A stretch of 64,000 nt of DNA from Kluyvera sp040932435 (GTDB lineage Bacteria; Pseudomonadota; Gammaproteobacteria; Enterobacterales; Enterobacteriaceae), in assembly GCF_040932435.1 (NCBI RefSeq), contig NZ_JBFQGA010000003.1:496001-560000 (forward strand), read 5' to 3'. Below the pieces are notes generated by a model. It ran no database searches. It saw only the letters and a program-made list of their open reading frames with translations, and was not told the DNA's origin. Positions 18,134-27,274 of this stretch are shown here, piece by piece (within the stretch, counting starts at the first letter, position 1; the number at the start of each line of letters is the position of its first letter). The position numbers were made by a program, and so were the translations under genes.

Positions 18134-18843
18134 TAAAACCGCTTGCCGCCACTTCACCAACGACTGACGACGGAGAAGCGCTTGAATACGCCATGGCGGA
18201 TGTCGCCACGGCGATGGCTGACCCTTCGCGGCTCAGTATGCTGTGCGCATTGATGGATGGCCGGGCCTGGACCGCCACCGAATTGAGTGCGGCGGCAGGC
18301 ATTGCACCTTCCACCGCCAGCGCCCATTTGCGCAAACTCCTGGATGGCAATCTTATCAGCTGTTTATCACAAGGTCGGCATCGCTACTATCGGCTTGCCG
18401 GCAGCGAGATTGCCACACTCATCGAAACATTGATGGGGGTATCCATGAGATTAAGCCCTCCTTATAAATGCACAACGCCCGTTAGCTTGCGCAAAGCGCG
18501 CACCTGTTATGACCATCTGGCGGGCGAAGTCGCGGTGAGCCTTTATGCATTTATGGAACAGGAATGCTGGTTGACCCCGGCGGGTGACGACCTGACGGCA
18601 GAAGGGCTGCTGAGATTGAAGGAATTCGGAGCCGAGATGCATTTGCCGGCGAAACGCAAGATTGCCTGCAGTTGCCTCGACTGGAGTGAACGTCGCCCGC
18701 ATCTTGGCGGCAGTGCAGGAGCGGCTTTATTATCGGCATTTGAACGCAACGGCTGGTTAATCCGTATTCAGGGATATCGTGAGGTTAAATTTACCGATGA
18801 AGGGAAAAGGGCGCTGCGCCGTTTTTTTAAAGTAGAACTGTAG
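18130..18843 (+). CDS. ArsR-type winged-helix regulator with C-terminal extension
   Basis: The protein has 237 residues. An ArsR HTH (MADPSRLSMLCALMDGRAWTATELSAAAGIAPSTASAHL...) occupies residues 25-100. It is followed by LRKARTCYDHLAGEVAV and a CSCLDW segment; these cysteine-containing motifs recur in a subgroup of ArsR-like regulators and could bind metal or sense thiol state (inference). The start is GTG, overlapping the ACT stop by four bases. It probably autoregulates the ABM-ACT-ArsR operon. Confidence 0.8.
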   Translation: MIKPLAATSPTTDDGEALEYAMADVATAMADPSRLSMLCALMDGRAWTATELSAAAGIAPSTASAHLRKLLDGNLISCLSQGRHRYYRLAGSEIATLIETLMGVSMRLSPPYKCTTPVSLRKARTCYDHLAGEVAVSLYAFMEQECWLTPAGDDLTAEGLLRLKEFGAEMHLPAKRKIACSCLDWSERRPHLGGSAGAALLSAFERNGWLIRIQGYREVKFTDEGKRALRRFFKVEL

Positions 18844-18880
18844 CATTGGTAATAGGGTCATTACAGAAACGCTTGTAAAA

Positions 18881-18909
18881 ATGCCGGAGCAAATCCGCCC
18901 CGGCGTTTT
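18881..18909. terminator. Terminator between the ArsR operon and the TonB receptor gene
   Basis: A GCCGG/CCGGC stem (ATGCCGG at 18881, CCGGCGT ending at 18905) is followed by TTTTATTT on the plus strand. It lies between convergent genes. Confidence 0.7.
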
Positions 18910-18911
18910 AT

Positions 18912-20903
18912 TTAGAACTCGTAGCGCGCGCCCATATTATAGCGACGTCCTTCAAGCATCGAGGTTTCGTTATAGGTCGTGGTGTAGATTGGATTCACGT
19001 CAAACAGGTTATAAACCCCGGCCATCAGCGTGATATTTTTCGTCGCACGATAGCGAACGCCTAAATCAACCAGCGCGTAAGCTTCCGTTTTGGTCGATTT
19101 CCCGATATCCGGCGAATTGCTGCGCCAACTGGCCTTAGTCCACAGATCCACGTCATTGGTCGCATTCCAGGTCAGTGAAATGTTCGCCATGCTGGTTGGG
19201 AAGTCGCTCAACGCGTAGCCTTTATACTCACCACTTTTTTGCTCGCTGTGCGTATAGGTATAGTTGGCGTTTGCCTTCAGCGACGGCGTAACTTGCCAGT
19301 CACCGTTCAGCTCCAGACCGTAAACTTCCGCATCGCTGACGTTGAAATACTGGGAGACGCTTTCCGCAGTGTATCCGTTGTAGACACATTTTTGCGTCGC
19401 CGTTTCAGTACAAATCGTGTAATCGCTGATTTTGTTCTTAAAGCGAGTGTGGAAGATTGTGGCATCTGCCGCCAGCGTATCCTGCTGCCAGTATAGCCCT
19501 AACTCAGTGTTGATACTTTCTTCCGGCTTCAGGTCGTCGTTGCCAATCCCAATATAGGAGTAGGGATACGCGCCATACACGCTGGTAAAGCCGGAGTTAT
19601 TTTCACGCAGATCGGGCTTTTTATAACCGGTTGATACGCCGCCTTTAAGCGCCCAGTTCTGATCGATAGTCCAGTTGCCGTAGAGTTTTGGCGTCACGTG
19701 ATAACCAAAATAGCTATCGTGATCCAAGCGGGCCGAGGTGGTCAGCGTAAAGTCTGGCACAATCATCCAAGCGTCTTCGGCGAATACGGCCCAACCGTAG
19801 CGGGTAATTTTGCTCACCGGAGTCACCCCAGCAACGGCTTTATCCTCAACGTCAAAGGTGTCGTTGAGTTCATTACGCGTGTAGTTGGCGCCCAGCGTCA
19901 GTTTGTGATCGCCCAGGGTGAAAGTGTTGGCGCTGTTCGCTTCAAAATTACGTTGTTCGATAAACTGTGGCGACATTTCCTGCACGCGATACTCGGTGCG
20001 CGCTTTTTCGTAGCTGATGAAATTCTTCACTTCCAGCAGGTCATCACCGTACCAAGCATGTTGTGAAAGTGAGGCCGCATCGCGGTCAAAACCCCAGTAC
20101 CACGGGCTGTTGCCGGGGTTATGGCTCTTTTCTTGATGCCCTCGGGTAGCATTAAGATCCCACAGTTGAGTATCCGTCGGCGACATCGAGACGGTGGCAT
20201 CCAGGTTGCCCGCTTCATGCTTCACGAAACGAGGCTTCTTCGGGCTGTCATCATCACGACGATCCAGATAATCAGCCGCAACGCTGACGCCTAATTTGCC
20301 TGGGATAACTGGTCCCATCAGGAAGGCGTTAGTCTGGTTGGTGTTGCCGTATTTGCTTTGTTCTTGCAGGAAATAGTTATCCTCCAGCACCCCGGTCCAG
20401 TTCTCTAGGTTGTAGCCTTTTTTGGTGATCACGTTGACCACGCCACCTATGGAGTCGGAACCATAAAGAGAGGACATCGGCCCACGAATAACCTCGACGC
20501 GTTCAATGGCGGCCAGTGGTGGCAGAAAGGAGGCTTCGGTACCGATATGGTGACCGTAAGGGCGTGATTCTCGAGTCGCCTGTTTGATTCCGTTGACCAT
20601 ATAGGACGTATAGGAAGAATCCATCCCGCGCATCTGCACATCACCACTGGCCAGCGTGCCGTGACCGTTGCCCACTAGGACGCCCGGCATTTCACGCAAT
20701 GCTTCAGTAACGTTTTGATTTGAGCGCGTGTTTAACTCTTTTTCATCCACCACGGAGATTGTCGCCGGCGCTTCCCGGCGTTCTTGGCTAAAGCCGGTGG
20801 CGGTGACCACCATTTGGTCTTCGTTGTCGTTGGCATATACCGCCGTTGGCAGGTTAGCAAAGGCGAGCGAAATAGCCACGGCAATACGTGTTTGGGTAAT
20901 CAC
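18912..20903 (-). CDS. TonB-dependent outer-membrane receptor (CirA/YncD-like)
   Basis: This 663-residue precursor has a signal peptide ending near LPTAVYA, a TonB box DQMVVTATG right after it, a plug domain with the conserved VEVIRGPMSSLYGSDSIGGVVNVITKK, and a 22-strand barrel ending in aromatic Phe (RYEF). It probably imports a ferric siderophore or related iron source. It is the second gene of an operon with the YncE-like gene (10-base gap), the same pairing of functions as yncE/yncD in E. coli. A Fur-box-like site lies upstream of the operon. The ligand cannot be told from sequence. Confidence 0.88.
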   Translation of the reverse strand: MITQTRIAVAISLAFANLPTAVYANDNEDQMVVTATGFSQERREAPATISVVDEKELNTRSNQNVTEALREMPGVLVGNGHGTLASGDVQMRGMDSSYTSYMVNGIKQATRESRPYGHHIGTEASFLPPLAAIERVEVIRGPMSSLYGSDSIGGVVNVITKKGYNLENWTGVLEDNYFLQEQSKYGNTNQTNAFLMGPVIPGKLGVSVAADYLDRRDDDSPKKPRFVKHEAGNLDATVSMSPTDTQLWDLNATRGHQEKSHNPGNSPWYWGFDRDAASLSQHAWYGDDLLEVKNFISYEKARTEYRVQEMSPQFIEQRNFEANSANTFTLGDHKLTLGANYTRNELNDTFDVEDKAVAGVTPVSKITRYGWAVFAEDAWMIVPDFTLTTSARLDHDSYFGYHVTPKLYGNWTIDQNWALKGGVSTGYKKPDLRENNSGFTSVYGAYPYSYIGIGNDDLKPEESINTELGLYWQQDTLAADATIFHTRFKNKISDYTICTETATQKCVYNGYTAESVSQYFNVSDAEVYGLELNGDWQVTPSLKANANYTYTHSEQKSGEYKGYALSDFPTSMANISLTWNATNDVDLWTKASWRSNSPDIGKSTKTEAYALVDLGVRYRATKNITLMAGVYNLFDVNPIYTTTYNETSMLEGRRYNMGARYEF

Positions 20904-20913
20904 GAGTACTTCC

Positions 20914-21972
20914 TTAGAATTTAGTCAGATCGATTTTTACGACGTAGTCAGCCTGTTCGCTTTTTTCGTCTTGCTTGACGCTGATGTAAAGCGTGTTTGC
21001 ATCGGGAGAGAGCACGAGGCTATTTGGCATGGCCGCCGTAGTGATGCGGTGTTTCACGCTGTAGGTATCCGCATCAATCACGCTGATCTGATGGTCGTTA
21101 CGGTGGGTCACATAAATTTCATTTCGAGCAGCGTTATACATCACCGCAATGGAGTTAGGCGTTGGGATCCGGTGGAGAAGTTTCCCCGAATCAAGGTCAA
21201 CCACAAGAATGTCTCGTGTGTTGGTATCGGCGATATAGCCCACTTTTTTGGCACTGTTCAGCGCAATGTTAAGGAAGTAATGCTTTGGTTCTTTAGGATC
21301 AACCGTGACGCGAGAAATGACTTTTGATGTTTTGCCATCAAGAGTCAGCAGTTCACCTTTGCCGGTAACGGCGTACACTTTATCGGCTGCTTCATCGACC
21401 GCAAAGCCAACCGGGTCATAGTTTTCAATTGTTTCGATCAACTGCTGCTTTTGCGTATCAACAACCCACAGTAAGCCACTGTCTTTGCCACCAATCCCGG
21501 AGATATAAAGACGCTGATGTTTCTTATCGAGAACCACTTCACGAACGTGGGCGCTCTTTTTCGGATTCGCGTTATCGCTTAACTGGATGGTATTAATCAC
21601 GTTGTTGGTGCGCGTATCCAGCAGGGCAATTGACCCTTCTAACGCGTTACCAAGGTAGAGGATATGATTGGCTTCATCTAAAGCGACGGCAAAAGTGCGG
21701 CGTTCAGTGGCGATTTTTTTATTAATTTTCAGCGAGTTTGCATCAAGTTGGAAAACCAGCCCAGCGGTTTTCTCTTTATCAAACGATGGTGCGGACGCAG
21801 CATAAAGCGCATTTTGCCCTTTATCATAGGCTAATTCATAAACGCCATGACCCAAGGACTGAGACTGGAAGTCTTTATCCGTAAACGCTGCGGCGCTAGC
21901 AAAGCAGGCGTGAATTGATAAAGAAAGGGTGAGGGCGCGAAAAACCTTTTTCTTTACATTATTTGTAGACAT
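20914..21972 (-). CDS. yncE: YncE-like periplasmic beta-propeller protein
   Basis: This 352-residue precursor has a signal peptide ending at ACFASA and repeated YVTN-type propeller blades (e.g. NEIYVTHRNDHQISVIDADTYSVKHR). E. coli YncE (353 residues) is an iron-regulated periplasmic seven-bladed propeller that binds DNA in vitro. The product diverges from E. coli YncE over much of its length, so orthology rests on fold, size and the neighbouring TonB receptor gene. It is the first gene after a strong Fur-like box. Confidence 0.75.
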   Translation of the reverse strand: MSTNNVKKKVFRALTLSLSIHACFASAAAFTDKDFQSQSLGHGVYELAYDKGQNALYAASAPSFDKEKTAGLVFQLDANSLKINKKIATERRTFAVALDEANHILYLGNALEGSIALLDTRTNNVINTIQLSDNANPKKSAHVREVVLDKKHQRLYISGIGGKDSGLLWVVDTQKQQLIETIENYDPVGFAVDEAADKVYAVTGKGELLTLDGKTSKVISRVTVDPKEPKHYFLNIALNSAKKVGYIADTNTRDILVVDLDSGKLLHRIPTPNSIAVMYNAARNEIYVTHRNDHQISVIDADTYSVKHRITTAAMPNSLVLSPDANTLYISVKQDEKSEQADYVVKIDLTKF

Positions 21973-22013
21973 GTAAGTTTCCTTTGCAATTTTTTACAAA
22001 AACAGATGTTATT

Positions 22014-22032
22014 GATAATGGCTATCATTTGC
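22014..22032 (-). promoter_or_regulatory. Fur box upstream of yncE-TonB receptor operon
   Basis: GATAATGGCTATCATTTGC matches the classic 19-bp Fur consensus GATAATGATAATCATTATC at about 13 positions and lies 41 bases upstream of the yncE start. It predicts iron-repressed expression of the operon. Confidence 0.75.
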
Positions 22033-22035
22033 AAT

Positions 22036-22592
22036 TGAGATTTAATGTCATTTGCCTACCAGTATTTGGCTTGAATTGTCGTAAAAGTGTCATGAGGTTT
22101 TAGGCGTTGGGGTGAACCGGTTAACGATGTGGTTTTAGGGCTATGGGGAAATGTTGGCGGTTGAAGTGCGATTAAGAATAAGACTGGATGGACAAGCCCG
22201 TGATGTTGACATCATTGGTACTTGTGAAATCCGGAGGTTGTTTTTCAACGTTTGGTGCCAGCACGGAACTCAGCGCATTATTCTCAACGGACTTTGTAGG
22301 AATTGGTTTGCAGTGGATGTCTGGATTTCAGGAAAAGAAATAAGTGGCCAAACAATTTCGCAAAGAGTTGGAAAACGTTGGTGATGGTGCTTAACGGGAA
22401 GCTGGCAGCAGGAGCAGTCAATGCGGATCAGTGCAGATGGCTTTGATATGGCTTTGATAATGCAGCCACCGATTAGGGCTTGATGAGTACAGAATGGAAA
22501 TAGTGGCATAAAATCCGGTAAATCGGCGTATGGAGCGCTTGGATTGAGCTGGACAACTATGGCTGTGTTTCTCTGGATTTCTGATAACTCTA
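22036..22592. other. Gene-poor, apparently decayed stretch
   Basis: I see no convincing gene on either strand. The open frames are short, lack ribosome sites and resemble nothing known. The segment separates the Fur-regulated operon from the IS-end-like repeats and recombinase remnant, so it is probably degraded insertion material. Confidence 0.6.
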
Positions 22593-22601
22593 TGTTTGTC
22601 A

Positions 22602-22645
22602 AGGCTAAGTAGAAATGTCCGGGGCAGGGCAAAGTTGAAATGTCC
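22602..22645 (+). repeat. Paired 19-bp repeats resembling an ISNCY/IS1202-type element end
   Basis: GGCTAAGTAGAAATGTCC (22603-22620) and GGCAAAGTTGAAATGTCC (22628-22645) are two variants of one repeat, 25 bases apart. The same pair, in the opposite orientation and 24 bases apart, lies at 28706-28747 just upstream of the transposase gene. This is probably an orphan end of a related insertion sequence pointing towards increasing coordinates. Confidence 0.6.
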
Positions 22646-22677
22646 TTTGGAAGTAACAGGTGGCGTCATTCTGGTGA

Positions 22678-22851
22678 AGAAAACGGTTTGGCCGTAGGCG
22701 CGCTACTGATAGAAAATGTATGCTGGCCCTCCACCGGAAAGATACTGCTGCAACAAATATCGCCCGGCAGCTTAATATTGCTCGCTCCACGGTTTATAAA
22801 ATTCTCGAAGAGGCGAAGACTATATTAAGCAGTCACATTGTCTTAACGTGA
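22678..22851 (+). pseudogene. Remnant of a serine recombinase (resolvase/invertase) C-terminal HTH
   Basis: In frame, the segment encodes RKRFGRRRATDR followed by LALHRKDTAATNIARQLNIA and then RSTVYKILEEAK. That is the helix-turn-helix tail of Hin/TnpR-type serine recombinases. A stop directly precedes it in frame, and the catalytic domain is missing. It sits immediately after the IS-end-like repeats, so the insertion may have truncated it. Confidence 0.75.
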
Positions 22852-23012
22852 AATTTCATGCCGCCGAGCATCGAAGTCCTGATACCTTACGGTAAACATT
22901 AAGGTCTGTTTATATGAAATTGTATTTTTCGGTAGGAGTAGATCCGTCACGTCAAGTAACTGAAAATACGCCGGTCCATTCTCCTGCACGCACGGTATTT
23001 ATTTGAATGAGG

Positions 23013-23041
23013 GAGAGTGAACAGGCAGACTCTCCCCATTT
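23013..23041 (-). terminator. Possible terminator of the SDR gene
   Basis: GGGAGAGT and ACTCTCCCC form a 7-8 bp stem just beyond the stop at 23054; there is only weak T-richness on either side. The 22852-23012 stretch before it holds nothing I recognise. Confidence 0.45.
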
Positions 23042-23053
23042 TGTTGTCCAGAA

Positions 23054-23800
23054 CTATAGATCCTGGGCTGTTGGTCTGAAAATAATTTCGTTAATCCCCA
23101 CATTTTCTGGTTCACTGATTGCAAAAGCTACCATGCGGGCATAGGTTTCCGGCGGAACACCGACTTTACCGACATACTCCTGGTTTACAGCCTGAACATC
23201 TTTATCGCTAATATGCTCAAGTAACTCTGTCGAGACGGCGCCAGGGGATATAATGGTTGCACGGACGTTATAAGCACAGGTCTCCTTTCTTAGCCCTTCA
23301 GTGAGTGCTCGTACCGCATATTTTGTGGCAGAGTAAACGGCAGATGCGGGAAAAACTAGGTGGCCTGCAATGGATGCCGTATTGATGATGTGCCCCGATT
23401 TCTGGGCTTTCATGTAAGGCAGTGCAGCAGCAATGCCGTGCAGAACACCACGGAGATTAACATCAATCATCTGATTCCACTCGCTGACCTTTACCTGGTC
23501 AAGCGGTGACAGTGGCATCACACCGGCATTATTAATCAGTACATCAATACGTCCCCATTGGCTAACGGTAGTTTCAACGAGCTTTTTAACATCGTCTTCG
23601 CGGGTGACATCTGTTGCGATGGCCATAGCGGTCCCACCTTGCTCGTTAATTTCTTTCGCAAGCGCATCAATACGACTTGAACGGCGGGCTGCAAGTACTA
23701 CTTTGGCACCCTTTGTAGCCAGGTGGCGAGCCGCCGCTTCACCCATACCGCTTGAAGCACCGGTTATTATAATTACTTTATCTTTAATATTGTTTGTCAT
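23054..23800 (-). CDS. Short-chain dehydrogenase/reductase
   Basis: This 248-residue classical SDR has the cofactor motif TGASSGMGEAAA near residue 14, NNAG near 90, and the catalytic Ser (NTASIAGH) with YxxxK (YSATK) near 152-156. The substrate is unknown. It is the last gene of the LysR-hydrolase-flavoenzyme-SDR set transcribed leftward; the gap to the flavoenzyme gene is 99 bases. It could complete a reductive or detoxifying pathway with the old yellow enzyme. Confidence 0.85.
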   Translation of the reverse strand: MTNNIKDKVIIITGASSGMGEAAARHLATKGAKVVLAARRSSRIDALAKEINEQGGTAMAIATDVTREDDVKKLVETTVSQWGRIDVLINNAGVMPLSPLDQVKVSEWNQMIDVNLRGVLHGIAAALPYMKAQKSGHIINTASIAGHLVFPASAVYSATKYAVRALTEGLRKETCAYNVRATIISPGAVSTELLEHISDKDVQAVNQEYVGKVGVPPETYARMVAFAISEPENVGINEIIFRPTAQDL

Positions 23801-23899
23801 CTTTGTTTCCTTAGTTCAGCATCAATTACAGCTGCACCATAAAAGTCATCGGTGGTGAGTTATTCAACCCAGCTCTGTAGCCAATATGCGTAGTAACAT

Positions 23900-25018
23900 T
23901 TAACGGATGTTGAACCAGCCAGTCGTTTCTTCAATTACGCGCCAAAGTTTCTGTGGTATAGCTAGTTGATCTGCGTCAGATGCAGCAATATTGAGAGCAA
24001 TTTTTCCTTCAGCTTTACCCTCTGCAAACTTAACCCAGTCTGGGTTCATAATCATTCCCTGGCCTATGGCCACCAAAGACACACCTGCTTTAACAGCATC
24101 CTCCGCTTGCTCTGCTGTTCGCAGCTGCCCGGCAACAATCAGAGGTATACGTCCGGTCAGATGATCGCGCACGATTTCGATGACTTTCGGGCCATTCGGT
24201 GCATCAACGGGTCTGGCTTCAAGTGCATTACCGAGTGATACATGAAGATAATCAATACCCTCCTCGACCAGGCGGTCAACCAGCTGAAGTGACTCATCAA
24301 TGCGCAACCCATCTTCGTAATGCTCATCCAGTGAAATGCGGTATCCCATCAGGAAGGGACTGGCTGCATGTTCAGCAATCGTTTTACGCACACTCTCGAT
24401 GACGCTGAGTGGGAAACGCATACGGTTTTCAAGAGAGCCGCCCCATTGGTCGTCTCTTCGGTTGGAATGAGGTGAGAAAAAGTTCTGAAGTAAAAAACCA
24501 TGAGCACCATGTAACTCAACGCCATTAAACCCTGCTTCTATGGCACGGCGAGTTGCTTCACCGAAAGCCTGAATAACCGTTTCGACTTCAGTGCATGTAA
24601 GTTCGCGAGGGGTCACGGAAGGTGCGAAAGGCCCTGCATCACCGGGAACAGCGCTTGCAGCTACGATATCTGAAACCAGTTCAGGACTGGTTTTCATACC
24701 TGCATGGAAAATTTGTAAGATTGCCGGTGCTCCACCGCTTTTTGCCGCCGCCGCAAGACGCTTTAAACCGGGAATAAATTTGTCGTCATATGCAGCAAAT
24801 TCCCCCGAAAATCCGATGCCATTTTCCTGAACATGAGTACAACCGGTAATCACCAACCCAATATCCTGAACACGTCGACGATAATAAGCTTCTTCATCAA
24901 GCGATACTGTGCCGTCATCATTACCCGCCCACGTCGTCATGGGTGCCATAACAATACGGTTGCGCAGAGTCACACCTTTACCGAGTGTAAATTTTTCAAG
25001 AAGTGGATTTTTTTTCAT
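23900..25018 (-). CDS. NADH:flavin oxidoreductase / old yellow enzyme family
   Basis: This 372-residue FMN-dependent TIM-barrel protein has RNRIVMAPMTTWAG at the start, the conserved GVELHGAHGFLLQNFFSPHSN and RRDDQWGGSLENR motifs near 180-205, and the FMN phosphate site LIVAGQ...AIGQGMIMNPDW. The family reduces activated C=C bonds of enals, enones or nitro compounds. It lies 12 bases downstream of the exported hydrolase gene in the same direction, so they are probably co-transcribed. Confidence 0.88.
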   Translation of the reverse strand: MKKNPLLEKFTLGKGVTLRNRIVMAPMTTWAGNDDGTVSLDEEAYYRRRVQDIGLVITGCTHVQENGIGFSGEFAAYDDKFIPGLKRLAAAAKSGGAPAILQIFHAGMKTSPELVSDIVAASAVPGDAGPFAPSVTPRELTCTEVETVIQAFGEATRRAIEAGFNGVELHGAHGFLLQNFFSPHSNRRDDQWGGSLENRMRFPLSVIESVRKTIAEHAASPFLMGYRISLDEHYEDGLRIDESLQLVDRLVEEGIDYLHVSLGNALEARPVDAPNGPKVIEIVRDHLTGRIPLIVAGQLRTAEQAEDAVKAGVSLVAIGQGMIMNPDWVKFAEGKAEGKIALNIAASDADQLAIPQKLWRVIEETTGWFNIR

Positions 25019-25030
25019 GGATAGTTATAC

Positions 25031-26089
25031 CTAAATGAGATTCTTTTTGAAGAAAGGAGCCAGCTTACTCGCGGCAACCGTTGCACCCTGACCATCATAT
25101 AGATCCATGTGCGTCGCACCCGGGATGATATGCAGCGTTTTTTGAACAGAAGCAGCAGTTTTGTGTAATTCCTGGCTGTGCCAGAGCGAACCTGCTTTGC
25201 TACCGGCTACAATCAGAAGCGGCTGTGTTAAATAGACATCCGCCTCTTCAAACCCAGTGAAAGACGCCAGCGTACTGATACTTGTCATCAGCATTTGATT
25301 CGTGGAAGTCGAATATTTTCCGCGTTCGGTCAGATAGTAGTCCGCAGCTTCCTGAAGATCTTTTGGGGCACTGGTATCACCCAATTTGGGTACATAGTTG
25401 ACATAAACCGGTGCGCCACCCGCTGCTTCTGCTGTACGCTGTTTAGCAACAGCATCCAGAGTCGCAATGAGTTCAGATTCAGATGTTGTTCCATCCCAGC
25501 CTTTACGGGTTGCCGCTCCGACATCCACGGCACTGACTGTTGCCAGCGCTTTGATTCGGCGTTCCGTCATCGACGCTTTAACCGTGATACCACTACCTGC
25601 ACAAACGCCTAATGCGCCAATGCGATTATTATCGACATAAGGGAGAGTCGTCAGGTAATCGACTGCGCTATAGAAATCGACAACACGTTTCATGGGATCA
25701 TCGACAAAGCGCGGTAATCCGCCACTGGCCCCCTGATGGGAGGCATCAAACGCCAGAGTGACAAATCCTTCTTTAGCCAGTTTCAGGGCATAAAGGCCTG
25801 CTGTCTGTTCCTTAACGCCACCACCTGGGTGGACAACGACAATAGCAGCGTATTGACGGTTTTCGCTGAAATCCGGGGGGACGTAGACGTTTCCGGACAT
25901 CATTATCTCATTGTTGCGGAACAGGACGCTGCTGACTGTGACGCCATCTACGTGTGTCGTGGTGCCAGATGTACGAGGGGTAGGTGAGAGCAGGGCTGAA
26001 GCATGACCCGCCATCAGTAATCCTGCTGAGGCCACTGAACTCGTCAGGATAAAATTACGACGACTTAACCCACCTGTTTTTTTACTCAT
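25031..26089 (-). CDS. Tat-exported alpha/beta hydrolase with cysteine nucleophile elbow
   Basis: This 352-residue precursor begins with LSRRNFILTSSVASAG, a twin-arginine signal, cleaved near GHASA. The hydrolase core has an HPGGG oxyanion-type motif near 90, DASHQGAS, the nucleophile elbow GALGVCAGSG near 165 and a late GATHMDLYDG with the catalytic His. The elbow carries Cys in place of Ser, as in dienelactone hydrolase. It resembles the YcjY/dienelactone-hydrolase-like group. Substrate unknown. Its neighbours are an old yellow enzyme and an SDR downstream and a LysR gene upstream. Confidence 0.82.
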   Translation of the reverse strand: MSKKTGGLSRRNFILTSSVASAGLLMAGHASALLSPTPRTSGTTTHVDGVTVSSVLFRNNEIMMSGNVYVPPDFSENRQYAAIVVVHPGGGVKEQTAGLYALKLAKEGFVTLAFDASHQGASGGLPRFVDDPMKRVVDFYSAVDYLTTLPYVDNNRIGALGVCAGSGITVKASMTERRIKALATVSAVDVGAATRKGWDGTTSESELIATLDAVAKQRTAEAAGGAPVYVNYVPKLGDTSAPKDLQEAADYYLTERGKYSTSTNQMLMTSISTLASFTGFEEADVYLTQPLLIVAGSKAGSLWHSQELHKTAASVQKTLHIIPGATHMDLYDGQGATVAASKLAPFFKKNLI

Positions 26090-26281
26090 TGCAAGACTCC
26101 TTCATATACATGATGGCGGCCCTGGCCGCTGAAAGAACATGGATTGTTTCAGCGGCCATCTTAATCTCTTTAGTATTGAGAAATTAGATGCTTAATTTCG
26201 CATGGGCTTAGAAGGAGGTTTTATTAATAGGGTTATAAGTAACTGAGTTCGATATGGACCAGGAAAAACAGTGCTCAAAGG

Positions 26282-27172
26282 TTATGGGGCACGGAGTGCT
26301 TCGAGCACCAGTGCAAATGCCGGAGAATGTTGTAGACGGCTGGGGTAGTAAAGATGATAGGGAGGGCGCGGTGGACACCAGTCAGTAAGCACCTGGACTA
26401 ACATCCCGTTTTCAAGATAATTCTCCACGGTATCCAGCGGCAGATAAGCAAGTCCCAGCCCATCCAGGGCGGCCTGCCTCATCATATTTATTGTGCTGAA
26501 AGTCGCTCGTCCATCAATACGGACCTTAATTTCCGTCTCTTCCTTGCGAAACTCCCAGGTATAGAATCCGCCATGAGTGGGCAGGCGTAATCTGATACAG
26601 CTATGATCGTTTAAATCACGAGGCGTTACCGGATGGTTTTTTCGCTTGAAATAAGAGGGAGCTCCGACCACTGCAAAACGGAAGTCCCTGGCAAGCGGCA
26701 GGGATACCATATCCATATCCACCTGTTCGCCCAACCGAACTCCGGCATCATAACGCTCAGCGACAATATCCTTGAGTCCGTACTCGCTGATAATTTCAAT
26801 GTTGATATCGGGATATTCGAGCATCACAGGAGCGAGTTTAGGCCAGAGAATCGTATCAGCGGCATGTTCAACGGCAGTAATGCGCACAGTACCGGCTGGT
26901 TTTTCTCGCAATCCGCTCAGCGCAGCTATCTCATTTTCAATTTCGTCAAAATGGGGTCCTATACGGGAAAGTAGCCGCTCGCCAGCTTCCGTAACAGAAA
27001 CGCTACGAGTGGTGCGTGTAAGAAGACGAAGACCAAGGTCTGCTTCAAGAGTCCTCACCGTGTAGCTCAACGCCGACTGCGAGACACCTAACTGAGCGGC
27101 CGCTTTTGTGAAGCTTTTTTCCCGGGCTACTGCGATAAAAGCTTGATAATCGTTAATATTTTTACGGCGCAT
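26282..27172 (-). CDS. LysR-family regulator of the hydrolase-reductase module
   Basis: The 296-residue protein begins MRRKNINDYQAFIAVAREKS and has the LysR HTH (FTKAAAQLGVSQSALSYTVR) followed by LLTRTTRSVSVTEAG. The effector domain covers residues 90-290. It lies upstream of the module on the same strand, separated from the hydrolase by 192 bases that hold no other gene, so the hydrolase may have its own promoter under LysR control. Confidence 0.88.
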   Translation of the reverse strand: MRRKNINDYQAFIAVAREKSFTKAAAQLGVSQSALSYTVRTLEADLGLRLLTRTTRSVSVTEAGERLLSRIGPHFDEIENEIAALSGLREKPAGTVRITAVEHAADTILWPKLAPVMLEYPDINIEIISEYGLKDIVAERYDAGVRLGEQVDMDMVSLPLARDFRFAVVGAPSYFKRKNHPVTPRDLNDHSCIRLRLPTHGGFYTWEFRKEETEIKVRIDGRATFSTINMMRQAALDGLGLAYLPLDTVENYLENGMLVQVLTDWCPPRPPYHLYYPSRLQHSPAFALVLEALRAP

Positions 27173-27274
27173 TTATTAAACCAATTTCTATGTGAGGCAT
27201 CATTAGAGGCATTAACAAAATAATGCGAATAAAGGCACTTTGTCCATTATTAATGCCTGGCAAATAATGTTGGG

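Noticed and set aside
22151..22384. 77-codon plus-strand frame as a gene
   Set aside because: No ribosome site, no recognised relative, and it lies in a decayed stretch next to mobile-element remnants.
27205..27262. GGCATTAA...TTAATGCC inverted repeat as the second end of the ISNCY element
   Set aside because: It does not resemble the ATGTCC-ending repeats at the transposase-proximal end and more likely belongs to the LysR promoter region.
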